Shown here: positions 48,736 through 58,007 of the stretch, piece by piece
Layout: each line of letters begins with the position of its first letter
Numbering within the stretch: position 1 is the stretch's first letter
NCBI RefSeq assembly: GCF_000517545.1
Contig: NZ_BAIV01000034.1
Span: 1 to 61,175 of the forward strand
Direction of reading: 5' to 3'
Length of the DNA stretch: 61,175 nucleotides
From: Bacteroides reticulotermitis JCM 10512
Lineage (GTDB): Bacteria > Bacteroidota > Bacteroidia > Bacteroidales > Bacteroidaceae
The notes under the pieces: model-generated
The model's input: only the letters and a program-made list of their open reading frames with translations
What the model was told of the DNA's origin: nothing
Databases searched by the model: none
Program-made: the position numbers and the translations under genes

Positions 48736-49869
48736 ATGTTAGGCTTTAAAAAAAAAGACAAAATTGCGGGCTATTTATTGCTTCTGTTTTCTATTACAGA
48801 AGTGATGGTTAATTATATTAATATTGATGATGCTTACATTAATTTAATACGGGTAAGTGCAGGTTTATTATGTGGAACATATGCGCTTTATAAATCATCT
48901 TCTCACATAAGATCTGTTGTTATAAAATTAGCATTATTTTTTTCGATGTTATTAATTGCGTCCCTAATATCGAATTCAAATGCTCATTTTGTCAATATTC
49001 TTTGGGTTTGGAGCTATATTGGTATCGCATTATTAATCTACAATCATAGCATATCTGTAGACATCGCAAAATTAATACTTATTGCTTATACTATAGTTTT
49101 TTTAGTAGGGTCTGTTTTTAATAAGGTTGAAGCATCAGAACTCTTCACGACAGGTAGTGCGAATGGAGTTTCTGTTCTATTTATATATGCAATATCTTTA
49201 TATTATATTATAAAATATCAGAATTTCAAAAATAGTAACATGCCATATTTGCCAATTTTGCTTTTGGCTTTTTTTTCCATATGGGCAGCAAATAGAAGCG
49301 GTCTGTTAACAGCTGTAATTCTGGCTTTTGGGGCATTTTTGAATAATATTGTATTTAATAAATCTGGTTATAATAAAGGGAAAAGTATTATTGCATTACT
49401 TCTTGTATGTGTTTTGATATTCTTCATTACTGATAATTATTTAGGTAGTTACTCTGAGAATATGTTAAATAAGTATGATCGCTATGGTAACGAATCAGTA
49501 CGAATACTTATATGGTATGAATATTTTAATGCATGTTTAAATAATATAGAATATTTTTTGTTCGGAGCACCGGCATCTGATACTAAAATAATACATTATC
49601 ATTTCTATAACGGAAATACTCATAATGCTTTTTTCATGTTGCATGCAAAATTTGGAATAATAGGTTTGATATTCTTTGTATATAATATCTTTAAATTTAT
49701 TCTGAGGCAAATCGGGAAAGGTAAAATATATTTAATTGTTGTTGCTGCGGGAATTATAACTAGAGGTATGTTTGATTGGACGTCATTCCCAGGTCTTCAC
49801 GATATATTTTTTTGGTTAATAATAATGTACAACTATTTGGGTGATGATGCTAAATATAAAATCGCCTAA
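48736..49869 (+). CDS. wzy: O-antigen/capsule polymerase, Wzy type
   Basis: This 377-residue protein has 10 or more hydrophobic helices and one large loop (roughly residues 225-305) containing SVRILIWYEYFNACLNN and NGNTHNAFFMLHAKFG, which resemble the O-antigen ligase/polymerase domain. Wzy proteins diverge strongly, so assignment rests on topology, that loop and its position after the flippase. It would link repeat units in the periplasm. Confidence 0.78.
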   Translation: MLGFKKKDKIAGYLLLLFSITEVMVNYINIDDAYINLIRVSAGLLCGTYALYKSSSHIRSVVIKLALFFSMLLIASLISNSNAHFVNILWVWSYIGIALLIYNHSISVDIAKLILIAYTIVFLVGSVFNKVEASELFTTGSANGVSVLFIYAISLYYIIKYQNFKNSNMPYLPILLLAFFSIWAANRSGLLTAVILAFGAFLNNIVFNKSGYNKGKSIIALLLVCVLIFFITDNYLGSYSENMLNKYDRYGNESVRILIWYEYFNACLNNIEYFLFGAPASDTKIIHYHFYNGNTHNAFFMLHAKFGIIGLIFFVYNIFKFILRQIGKGKIYLIVVAAGIITRGMFDWTSFPGLHDIFFWLIIMYNYLGDDAKYKIA

Positions 49870-49895
49870 TATAAGTAATTTTTATAGAATAAATA

Positions 49896-51257
49896 ATGAA
49901 CTATTTACAAGCTATTGAACAATTATCCTTAATAGAACAAAAGTATAATGTAATGTCTATTAAGTATAAAAATATCTCTGTTTGGCCTTATTTGCGATCT
50001 TATTTGGTTGATCAAATTGGGTACCAGAAAGCCCGAAAATCATCAGTATCTAATATTTCATTCATACTAAAAAACTTGTTTACATATAATCCTCTTATGC
50101 TTAGAAAGAAATTTGATCTATGGTCATATAGTGGGGTCATTACAAGAAAAAAAATAGGAGAATATTATCACCATCATGCTTCGGGTGTATTGCCATATAT
50201 TACTGATAGTGTATTGAACTTAGAGAATCCTGAAATCTCAAGACCTCATTTCCGACGATCAGAGATTCCAGAAAAAAATATTATTAGTAACTCATGGTCA
50301 ATATTTCTTAGTAGAGGCATTGAATATTTTCTTAGACTCAAAAAACCGTTGAAGATAGATAATGTAGATATTTTAGATAAAATAAATGACGATTTAAACA
50401 TATACTTCGATTATTGCTTTAGAATTAGGCTTTTATATGCTCAGAAGCTAGCTACAGATTTTTTGTTAGCATTGGGAAAGAAGCCCAAAGTAGTTGTTAT
50501 GGAATGTCCATACGATCAAATGGGATATGTTTGGTCTTTTCATTCACACTCAATTCCTGTTATTGAATTACAACATGGTGTAATTAATGCAAATCACTAT
50601 GCATATAACTCAGCATTTCATGGTGGTATTTTATCTCCTGACATTCTATGCGTTTATGGAGAGGAAGAATATAAGTTTATAACTAATAGATATACTCCTT
50701 ATTGCCCAAAAGTAATAAAAACAGGATTATTTATTTTGGATGAGTCAAATAAATACTTTAAAGACGATATTTTCAAGGATTTACGAGGAAAATATAAGAA
50801 TATTATAGTAGTAGCTGGGCAATCTGATTGTGAAGAATCTTTGTTACGATTTATAGAAGAGACTTCACATATTACTCCGGATAACCTTTACATTTACATT
50901 CCTAGACGAGTTTGTAACTTGAATTGCAACAGTGATAATGTGATAATAAAGTTTAATGTTAACATCTACCAATATATAAAATGGTGTGATATCCACTGTA
51001 CAGTTAGCTCTACAACTTGTTTAGAATCTCAGTACTTTGAAAAACCTAATATATTTGTAGAAATTAATAATACAGCAAAAAAATATTATGAAGAAATTCT
51101 TAAAGAAGAGAATGGTAGTTACTTTGTAAATTGTCCAGAAAAGTTTAGAGATGTATGTGATGTCATAAATAATAATATTTTTATCTATCGTGACTTGTTT
51201 GCGAGGGGGACTGTCGAAAATGTTCGTAAAGTAATTAATAAATTTCTATTATGTTAG
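49896..51257 (+). CDS. Putative glycosyltransferase (GT-B-like, QHG motif), family uncertain
   Basis: This 453-residue soluble protein has a Rossmann-like centre: KVVVMECPYDQMGYVW near residue 195, then PVIELQHGVINANHYA near residue 222, and later ILCVYGEEEYKF, KTGLF and IIVVAGQ segments. The QHG motif is shared with several GT-B transferases of capsule loci and with surface-carbohydrate proteins of unclear specificity. DIHCTVSSTTCLES near residue 365 matches a GT-B donor-site loop. It could transfer the nonulosonate made upstream; this is inference only. It overlaps the following gene by 7 bases. Confidence 0.55.
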   Translation: MNYLQAIEQLSLIEQKYNVMSIKYKNISVWPYLRSYLVDQIGYQKARKSSVSNISFILKNLFTYNPLMLRKKFDLWSYSGVITRKKIGEYYHHHASGVLPYITDSVLNLENPEISRPHFRRSEIPEKNIISNSWSIFLSRGIEYFLRLKKPLKIDNVDILDKINDDLNIYFDYCFRIRLLYAQKLATDFLLALGKKPKVVVMECPYDQMGYVWSFHSHSIPVIELQHGVINANHYAYNSAFHGGILSPDILCVYGEEEYKFITNRYTPYCPKVIKTGLFILDESNKYFKDDIFKDLRGKYKNIIVVAGQSDCEESLLRFIEETSHITPDNLYIYIPRRVCNLNCNSDNVIIKFNVNIYQYIKWCDIHCTVSSTTCLESQYFEKPNIFVEINNTAKKYYEEILKEENGSYFVNCPEKFRDVCDVINNNIFIYRDLFARGTVENVRKVINKFLLC

Positions 51258-51829
51258 TAAATCTCATAAAACAATTTTTGCGTATTTTAAGAATGGGCAA
51301 GTTTTTTGTGGCAAAAATTCTGTATTCCATTCGACAGAATAGATTTGGAAAAGGTTCTTATGTTAGTTCAAATGTTCAATTGAGAAAATGCAATATTGGT
51401 GCTTATACTACAATAGGACCTAATAGCGTGCTTAATAGGGCAATTGTTGGGGCATATTGTTCTTTTGCATCCGATGTAATGATAGGTGGTGAAGAGCATG
51501 CTTATTGGGATATTTCGTCCTCAGACAAACTCACTAACCAAGGGATCTCAGAAACTGATACAATTATAGGTTATGATGTTTGGATTGGTGCTCAGTGTTA
51601 TATTAGACAGGGCGTAAGAATTGGAAACGGTGTTGTAATTGGATCAAATTCATTTGTTAATAGAGATATTCCTGATTATGCGATTGTTGCGGGAACTCCA
51701 GCTCGTATTATGAAATATAGATTTGATAAAGAAATGATAGAAAAAATTAATCAAACTCACTACTGGGAATTTGACCCTCCAAAAGCAAAAGTAATTATTC
51801 AACAATTAAAAAACTGCATAAATAATTAA
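51251..51829 (+). CDS. Left-handed beta-helix (hexapeptide) acyltransferase, CatB/WbbJ-like
   Basis: The 192-residue protein shows repeated hexapeptide steps (VQLRKCNIGAYTTIGPNSVL, then IIGYDVWIGAQCYIRQGVRIG, then VVIGSNSFVNRDIPDYAIVAG) and the closing GTPARIMKYRF typical of xenobiotic/sugar O-acetyltransferases. A catalytic His is likely in GGEEHAYW. It probably O-acetylates a capsule residue. Confidence 0.85.
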   Translation: MLVNLIKQFLRILRMGKFFVAKILYSIRQNRFGKGSYVSSNVQLRKCNIGAYTTIGPNSVLNRAIVGAYCSFASDVMIGGEEHAYWDISSSDKLTNQGISETDTIIGYDVWIGAQCYIRQGVRIGNGVVIGSNSFVNRDIPDYAIVAGTPARIMKYRFDKEMIEKINQTHYWEFDPPKAKVIIQQLKNCINN

Positions 51830-51843
51830 TTATTGTAAACAGT

Positions 51844-52938
51844 ATGTCAATTTTCAAAGATAAAACCCTGCTAATTACAGGTGGTACTGGTTCATTTGGT
51901 AATATGGTACTTAAACGTTTTCTAGAGAGTGATATAAAAGAAATTCGTATTTTTTCACGCGATGAGAAAAAGCAAGATGATATGCGTCATCATTTGCAAG
52001 ATCAGCACTTAGCAGAGATAGCAAATAAAGTAAAGTTTTATATTGGTGACGTTCGTAATCGCAATAGTATTGATATTGCCATGCGTGGAGGTGTTGATTA
52101 TATTTTTTCAGCTGCGGCATTGAAGCAAGTTCCTTCTTGTGAATTTTTCCCAATGCAAGCTGTTGAAACAAATGTTATTGGTACAAATAATGTACTAGAA
52201 TCAGCAATTGCACACGGAGTTAAAAATATAGTAGTACTATCTACTGACAAAGCAGCTTATCCAATCAATGCAATGGGTATATCAAAGGCAATGATGGAGA
52301 AGGTTGCAATGGCAAAAGGTCGCCAACTTGGAGACAATTCGACTACAACTATATGTTGTACACGTTATGGCAATGTTATGGCAAGCCGTGGTTCTGTTAT
52401 ACCTCTTTGGGTTGAACAGATAACAGAAGGGAAACCTATTACTATAACAGATCCTAATATGACTCGTTATATGATGACTCTTAATGATGCTGTTGACCTC
52501 GTAGTATATGCATTTGAACATGGACATAATGGAGATTTATTTGTTCAGAAAGCCCCTGCATGTACTCTTGAAGTTCTTGCTGAAGCTCTAAAGGAAACTT
52601 ATGGAGAAACTGATCCAAAATATTTAGAAACAGAAGTGAAGGTTATTGGTACACGTCATGGAGAGAAAGTCTATGAAACTCTTGTAACAAGAGAAGAAAT
52701 GGCTCGTGCAATAGATTGCGGCGAATATTTCCGCATTCCTTGTGATGGTCGTGACTTAAACTATGACCAAGTAGAAGGTGGAAATCCTGATGTTGCAAAA
52801 ATGGAAGAGTATCACTCTCATAATACTCGTCGATTAAATGTAACAGAAATGAAGGAGCTTCTTCACAAACTAACCTTTGTTCGTGAAGATCTTGGTCTTC
52901 AACCACGCACAAAAGCAAAGGAAATACGTTCCGAATAA
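51844..52938 (+). CDS. UDP-GlcNAc 4,6-dehydratase/5-epimerase, CapE/WbjB type
   Basis: The soluble 364-residue SDR starts with LLITGGTGSFGNMVLKRFL (NAD loop) and has STDKAAYPINAMGISKAMMEK near residue 140, the active-site region of the inverting dehydratases. The C-terminal extension (RDLNYDQVEGG and HNTRRL near residues 300-325) is specific to the CapE/WbjB group rather than FlaA1 forms. These enzymes give UDP-2-acetamido-2,6-dideoxy-L-arabino-4-hexulose, precursor of L-FucNAc and L-RhaNAc. The partner reductase follows 23 bases on. Confidence 0.82.
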   Translation: MSIFKDKTLLITGGTGSFGNMVLKRFLESDIKEIRIFSRDEKKQDDMRHHLQDQHLAEIANKVKFYIGDVRNRNSIDIAMRGGVDYIFSAAALKQVPSCEFFPMQAVETNVIGTNNVLESAIAHGVKNIVVLSTDKAAYPINAMGISKAMMEKVAMAKGRQLGDNSTTTICCTRYGNVMASRGSVIPLWVEQITEGKPITITDPNMTRYMMTLNDAVDLVVYAFEHGHNGDLFVQKAPACTLEVLAEALKETYGETDPKYLETEVKVIGTRHGEKVYETLVTREEMARAIDCGEYFRIPCDGRDLNYDQVEGGNPDVAKMEEYHSHNTRRLNVTEMKELLHKLTFVREDLGLQPRTKAKEIRSE

Positions 52939-52961
52939 TTAAATGTCTAAAAAAATATGTT

Positions 52962-53717
52962 ATGATTTCTGTTGGAATAACTGGGCAGGCGGGTTTTGTT
53001 GGCACTCATCTTTTTGCTGCGTTAGGTAATCACCCTGATAAATTCAATCGGATCCCATTTGAAGACGGCTTCTTTAATGATGATGAAGATTTACGCCATT
53101 TTGTAAAGAGATGCGATGTTGTTGTTCATCTAGCAGCAATGATGAGAAGCCCAATAGAAAGTATGGTATATGAGACCAATATGCGTTTGGTTAACCAAAT
53201 AATTGATGCGTGTAATAAAGAAAACGTATCACCTGCTATAATGTTTGCATCGTCCATTCAAGAAGATAATGGAAGTGAATATGGACGTTGTAAACAGGAA
53301 GGTCGTACTCTTCTTATGAAGTGGGCAGAAGAACATAGAACTGGTTTTGGAGGAATGATTTTTCCAAATATCTTCGGTCCTCTGGCTCGCCCTAATTCAC
53401 ATTCTTTTATAGCAACATTTTGTTATCGACTGACTCACGGAGAAGAACCAAAGGTGTTAGTTGACAATGTAGTTAGTTTGAAATTTATAGACTCTCTAAT
53501 TTCAGAGTTGATACCTATGCTCGAAGATGTGTGTGTAAATAAGTGTATATTGAATGTTTTTTTTAATGCAGACTATCAGCTTAAAGTAACAGAAGTCCTT
53601 TCTATATTAAAACGTTTTAAGAAAACCAATATTGATGGAGATAAAATGGTTGGATTGAACTCGCAGGTTGAAGTGGATTTATTTAAAACATTCACTTCGT
53701 ATAAGGATTATAAATGA
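52962..53717 (+). CDS. NAD(P)-dependent sugar reductase, CapF/WbvR-like, no cupin domain
   Basis: The 251-residue SDR begins VGITGQAGFVGTHLFAAL and has FASSIQEDNGSEYGRCKQEGR, with the catalytic Ser, Tyr and Lys. It aligns in general layout with the reductase domain of CapF, but the frame ends about 120 residues short of CapF, before the cupin domain that performs C3 epimerisation. Without it the pathway would give an L-rhamno-type product as in WbvR systems. The next gene overlaps its stop by 4 bases. Confidence 0.75.
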   Translation: MISVGITGQAGFVGTHLFAALGNHPDKFNRIPFEDGFFNDDEDLRHFVKRCDVVVHLAAMMRSPIESMVYETNMRLVNQIIDACNKENVSPAIMFASSIQEDNGSEYGRCKQEGRTLLMKWAEEHRTGFGGMIFPNIFGPLARPNSHSFIATFCYRLTHGEEPKVLVDNVVSLKFIDSLISELIPMLEDVCVNKCILNVFFNADYQLKVTEVLSILKRFKKTNIDGDKMVGLNSQVEVDLFKTFTSYKDYK

Positions 53718-54541
53718 AAAGTATGGTTATGGATAAACAGAAACTTGTAATTTTGGTATTGTCATGCGATGGTTATAGCGACCTATGGGATGATTTCTTC
53801 AATTTGCGTGATAAATATTGGGTAGATTGTCCTTATAAATGGTATTTGGTCACAGAATCTAAAGATTATAAACGTGCTTGCGTCGAGGTTATCAAGTGCG
53901 GTAAAGAATTGAATTGGGCAGGTCGATTAAGAAAAGCTGTACATTCGATTGATTCTCAGTATTTTGGTGTATATTTGGAGGATTATTTTATTACAGAAAA
54001 AGTCGACAATGATGTAATTGCTGATTTGATAAACATTATGGATAACAATGGTGTGACATTTTTAAACACTTCTGATGTTTTCTATAATTCTATCGGAATG
54101 AATGATAAGACGTATTTTAAAGAGCATCTTATTATTATCCCTAACAACAAGTTATATGGTATAAGTACTGAATCTGCTATTTGGGAGAAAGATTATCTGC
54201 TTCAAAAGATTGGCGATAAAGATTATAGTGCATGGCAATTTGAAATTGATCGAGTTAATGAAGCGCAAACGCCCGGTGGACTAGGTGGATTTAATCTTTG
54301 TGATGAAAGAATGCCTTTTCATGTTAGTATAGAACCAGTGGTTATACAGGGCAAAATTTATCCCGCAGCAAGAAGGCTCTTTAAAAAGAAAGGGTATGAA
54401 TTCTTGACTAAACGTGGCAACTTATCCTTTAAGGAAGTCTTTCTTTTTAATCTCAAAATGAAGATGGCTAATATAAAATGCGGAAAGAAGATAATAAAAT
54501 GGCTTGCGACAAGGATTTTAGGAGTGAAATTTTTTACGTAA
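53714..54541 (+). CDS. Capsule-locus protein of unknown family, possibly a glycosyltransferase
   Basis: The 275-residue protein starts LVILVLSCDGYSDLWDDFFNL, followed by a short DCPYKWYLVTES and LRKAVHSIDSQYFGVYLEDYF; the acidic LEDYF could act like a DxD metal site. The C-terminal 50 residues are strongly basic (RRLFKKKGYEFL, MKMANIKCGKKIIK), suggesting attachment to a membrane. The start is an overlapping ATG at 53714. No family is recognised with confidence. Confidence 0.5.
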   Translation: MKSMVMDKQKLVILVLSCDGYSDLWDDFFNLRDKYWVDCPYKWYLVTESKDYKRACVEVIKCGKELNWAGRLRKAVHSIDSQYFGVYLEDYFITEKVDNDVIADLINIMDNNGVTFLNTSDVFYNSIGMNDKTYFKEHLIIIPNNKLYGISTESAIWEKDYLLQKIGDKDYSAWQFEIDRVNEAQTPGGLGGFNLCDERMPFHVSIEPVVIQGKIYPAARRLFKKKGYEFLTKRGNLSFKEVFLFNLKMKMANIKCGKKIIKWLATRILGVKFFT

Positions 54542-54620
54542 TAGTGGGTATGTTTGTATAACTGATTTTGGATACTATAGTTTTCACTAGTTATTAGTTT
54601 TTTCCTATAATAAATTAAAT

Positions 54621-55397
54621 ATGGAAGACTACGGATTGGTCTCAATAATAATGCCAAATTGGAATTGTTCGAATTTTATTGGCCATACGATAGAGAGCGT
54701 TCTAGCGCAAACGTATCAGAATTGGGAATTACTTATTCAAGATGATTGCTCAAATGATAATTCTGAAGAGATAATAAAGTCATATCTTAACGAATGTTCC
54801 CGCATAAAATACGCCCGCAACAAGAATAACAGTGGTGCAGCAGTTACTCGAAATAATGCTCTAAGGCGTGCAAAAGGTCATTGGATTGCATTCTTGGATT
54901 CAGATGATCTTTGGTTGCCTGAGAAACTTGAGAATCAACTTAAGTTTATGGTAAAGAATGGATATAACTTTACGTATACAGGTTATCAAGAAATTAACAA
55001 TGATGGATGTGAAACTGGTGTTCATGTAGTGGGACCAAAACATGTGAAAAAGTTCGGGATGTACGCTTTCTGTTGGTGTGGATGTTTGACAGTAATGTAT
55101 AATTGTAAATATTATGGATTATTGCAAATTGTTGATATTAAGAAAAATAACGACTATGCGATGTGGCTAAATCTATGCCAGAAGTCAGATTGCTATTTAT
55201 TGGATGAATGTTTGGGCAAGTATCGCAGAGGGCGTTCGGGTAGTATCTCTACCGATGGTTTCCATACTTTGATTCGATGGCACTATAAACTTTGGCATGA
55301 AGCAATGGGGTTTAACCCAATGTTGAGTTTTTTTTGGACTAGTGTTAATCTTGTATGCGGATTTTATAAAAAGATTAGATATGTAGAAAAGCATTAG
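54621..55397 (+). CDS. Family 2 glycosyltransferase
   Basis: The 258-residue protein has the GT-A fold: VSIIMPNWNCSNFIGHTIESVLAQTYQNWEL at the start, QDDCSNDNSEEII with the first nucleotide-binding Asp pair, and IAFLDSDDLWLPEKL near residue 90 with the metal-binding DxD. It adds one sugar of the repeat unit on the cytoplasmic side. An 80-base gap precedes it. Confidence 0.9.
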   Translation: MEDYGLVSIIMPNWNCSNFIGHTIESVLAQTYQNWELLIQDDCSNDNSEEIIKSYLNECSRIKYARNKNNSGAAVTRNNALRRAKGHWIAFLDSDDLWLPEKLENQLKFMVKNGYNFTYTGYQEINNDGCETGVHVVGPKHVKKFGMYAFCWCGCLTVMYNCKYYGLLQIVDIKKNNDYAMWLNLCQKSDCYLLDECLGKYRRGRSGSISTDGFHTLIRWHYKLWHEAMGFNPMLSFFWTSVNLVCGFYKKIRYVEKH

Positions 55398-55426
55398 AGA
55401 TAAATTTATTTATAAAATAATTATCA

Positions 55427-56080
55427 ATGATAATAAAACGTCTTTTTGACATAATAGCCTCATTTTTTGGACTGCTTTTATTATGGCCAGTTATTTTAGT
55501 TACAGCTATACTTGTATTAGTAAAAATGCCCGATGGCCCTGTTTTCTTTGTTCAAAGACGCGTAGGGAAAGATGGTAAGCTATTCAATTGCCATAAGTTC
55601 CGCTCTATGACAGTCGCTCATAATGATTCATCTGTTTCTGTTGCAGGCGATTCACGAATTACACCATTTGGAGCTAAATTACGGCATTATAAAATAGATG
55701 AACTGCCTGGACTTTGGGATGTTTTGATAGGAAATATGTCTTTTGTAGGACCACGGCCTGATGTACCAGGCTATGCAGATAAACTCGTCGGTAGCGACAG
55801 AGATATTTTAAAACTACGTCCAGGAATTACAGGACCAGCAACACTGAAATATCGTTTAGAAGATGAGATGATATCTGAATATGTGGCAAAGAGGCAAAAG
55901 GAAGGAGATTCAAGAAGCATGCAAGTTATTGCTGTGGAGTATAACGATAAAATAATCTATCCAGATAAGGTGAGAATAAACTGTTACTATTATCGTCATT
56001 ACTCCTTTATCAAGGACATAAAACTGATTTTTGCTACGGTTTTAAACCGTAAAGTAACGTACAATGGAGAAGAAATATAA
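55427..56080 (+). CDS. Initiating sugar-phosphate transferase (PglC/WcfS-like)
   Basis: The 217-residue protein has one N-terminal membrane segment and the catalytic core of monotopic phosphoglycosyl transferases: PDGPVFFVQRRVGKDG, NCHKFRSM, then KIDELPGLWDVLIGNMSFVGPRP. It moves a sugar 1-phosphate to undecaprenyl phosphate, starting repeat-unit assembly. Together with the aminotransferase 22 bases downstream it resembles the WcfS/WcfR pair of the B. fragilis PSA locus, which uses 2-acetamido-4-amino-2,4,6-trideoxygalactose. Confidence 0.9.
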   Translation: MIIKRLFDIIASFFGLLLLWPVILVTAILVLVKMPDGPVFFVQRRVGKDGKLFNCHKFRSMTVAHNDSSVSVAGDSRITPFGAKLRHYKIDELPGLWDVLIGNMSFVGPRPDVPGYADKLVGSDRDILKLRPGITGPATLKYRLEDEMISEYVAKRQKEGDSRSMQVIAVEYNDKIIYPDKVRINCYYYRHYSFIKDIKLIFATVLNRKVTYNGEEI

Positions 56081-56102
56081 AGCTCGAAATATATAAATTT
56101 TT

Positions 56103-57389
56103 ATGGCTGAAGAAAGAAAAACAATTAATCTTTGCTTAGCTCACATGAGTGAAGAAGGTTATGAACAAAAATATGTGAAGGAGGCATTTGATACTAATTG
56201 GGTTGTGCCAATGGGGCCAAATGTAAATGCTTTTGAAGAAGACTTAGCACAATTTGCTAATTCTAAAAAAGAAAATTCTGATGTTCTCAACCGAGAGGTC
56301 GTATGTCTCTCAGCAGGTACAGCAGCAGTGCATTTGGCACTTATTGGCTGCGGTGTTGGCACTGGTGATGAAGTTCTAGTACAGTCATTCACTTTCTGTG
56401 CGTCTAGTCATCCAATCACTTATCTTGGAGCAAAACCTGTGTTTATTGGTTCAGAAGGTGAGACATGGAATATGGATCCATCTCTTATGGAAAAGGCAAT
56501 TATTGATCGTAAGGAAAAGACAGGGAAGTATCCCAAGGCAATTGTGCCAGTGGCGCTTTATGGTATGCCCTATCGTATTGATGAGATTTTGGCGATTGCT
56601 GATAAATATGGCATTCCTGTGGTAGAAGATGCAGCTGAAGGTATGGGGTCACGTTTTAATGGACAAGTGCTTGGAACATTTGGCAAATATGGTGTTTTAT
56701 CTTTCAATGGTAATAAGATGATTACAACCTCTGGCGGTGGTGCTCTTATCTGTCAGAATAAAGAAGATGCTAACGAAGTGATGTGGTATGCAACACAAGC
56801 TCGCGATGCTTACCCCTACTACCAGCACACTGCAATTGGTTTCAACTATCGTATGAGTAACATATGTGCAGGAATCGGTCGTGGTCAAATGACTGTACTA
56901 GAGTCTCACATTGCACATCACAAGCATGTACAATCACTATATGAAGAATTATTTGTTGATGTTAAGGGAATTCATATCCATAAGCAACCTGTTGACCCGC
57001 GCTATGATTCAAACTTCTGGCTTTGTGCTGCTACTATTGACTCTGATGTAAAAATCGTAGGTCAGGAGAATGCATATGAGGAAGTAATCAAAACAGCTGT
57101 TGGTGGTGCTGCAGGAGTAATTCACGCTGTAGATTCTGCGACAACTGATTGCCAACCAAACGACAATGTAGAAGCACTTCGTGTGTTTATGCTTTCAAAG
57201 AAAGTAGAGTGCCGCCCAGTATGGAAACCGATGCACAAACAGCCAGTTTATGGAGGTTGCCCGATTTATACTAATGAAGTTGAAACTGACCTCTTCAAAA
57301 TAGGATTCTGCCTGCCTGCAGGGCCTTACGTGACAGACGACGATGTTTGTTACATCGTTGATTGCATCAAAGAAGCTATCGTATCATAA
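56103..57389 (+). CDS. DegT/DnrJ/EryC1 family sugar aminotransferase
   Basis: The 428-residue PLP enzyme has LSAGTAAVHLALIGCGVG near residue 68, VEDAAEGMGS near residue 178 and FNGNKMITTSGGGAL near residue 203 with the PLP Lys. It would aminate the 4-keto sugar made by the dehydratase at 40937, giving the substrate for the neighbouring initiating transferase. It is the last gene of the AT-rich cassette. Confidence 0.9.
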   Translation: MAEERKTINLCLAHMSEEGYEQKYVKEAFDTNWVVPMGPNVNAFEEDLAQFANSKKENSDVLNREVVCLSAGTAAVHLALIGCGVGTGDEVLVQSFTFCASSHPITYLGAKPVFIGSEGETWNMDPSLMEKAIIDRKEKTGKYPKAIVPVALYGMPYRIDEILAIADKYGIPVVEDAAEGMGSRFNGQVLGTFGKYGVLSFNGNKMITTSGGGALICQNKEDANEVMWYATQARDAYPYYQHTAIGFNYRMSNICAGIGRGQMTVLESHIAHHKHVQSLYEELFVDVKGIHIHKQPVDPRYDSNFWLCAATIDSDVKIVGQENAYEEVIKTAVGGAAGVIHAVDSATTDCQPNDNVEALRVFMLSKKVECRPVWKPMHKQPVYGGCPIYTNEVETDLFKIGFCLPAGPYVTDDDVCYIVDCIKEAIVS

Positions 57390-58007
57390 TATTGACTATC
57401 CTTATCGGCAACGAAAGAAATAAAGGCTTCATTGGTGATAAAACTTACTTGTATGTAAATCCCCATTTAATAATATCATGAACAAAGAACTATATTTTTC
57501 AATATAATTCTTTGTATAGTTCTTTCTCTAAGATTTTATTCTACTGAGTATGACACTATTAGATACAAGATAGAGTCATCAGCGACACTTTCTAAAGGGG
57601 ATAATAGTTCGTTTGGAATGACTAATAACAGATATGGATTATCATCTATCAAATATAGTTGGGGAGTTTTGGATATAGAAATAGAGTATAAGAAAGCTTT
57701 AGGGAAAGGAATGGAGACTTAATGTGGGTTTAGCGATAGTATAATGAAGATGCTAGTTTATAATACAGCGAGCATACGCAGATATTCATTTTAAAATATT
57801 TATCTTACAGTTAGTAGTAGAAATCATATACCGGAAATGATAAACCCTTTCCTTTCATCGGGAGATTTAATTGAGGATATCAATAGCAGACCAGAAAAGA
57901 CTGGGATAGAGCATTTGGCTAACATTCATTTTACAAATGGTTGGAGTAATTCAGCCGTTTTATTTCTTTTGGTATGAATTCAGATAATAGCTAGCAATGA
58001 AAATTAT
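57390..58007. other. Gap with decayed coding sequence
   Basis: No intact gene is seen in over 600 bases. Short protein-like frames remain: 57618-57722 gives a 34-residue piece with YSWGVLDIEIEYKKALGKG, resembling an outer-membrane beta-strand, and one from 57837 includes SGDLIEDINSRPEKTGIEHL. These look like the debris of a lost gene; the family is not identified. Confidence 0.4.
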
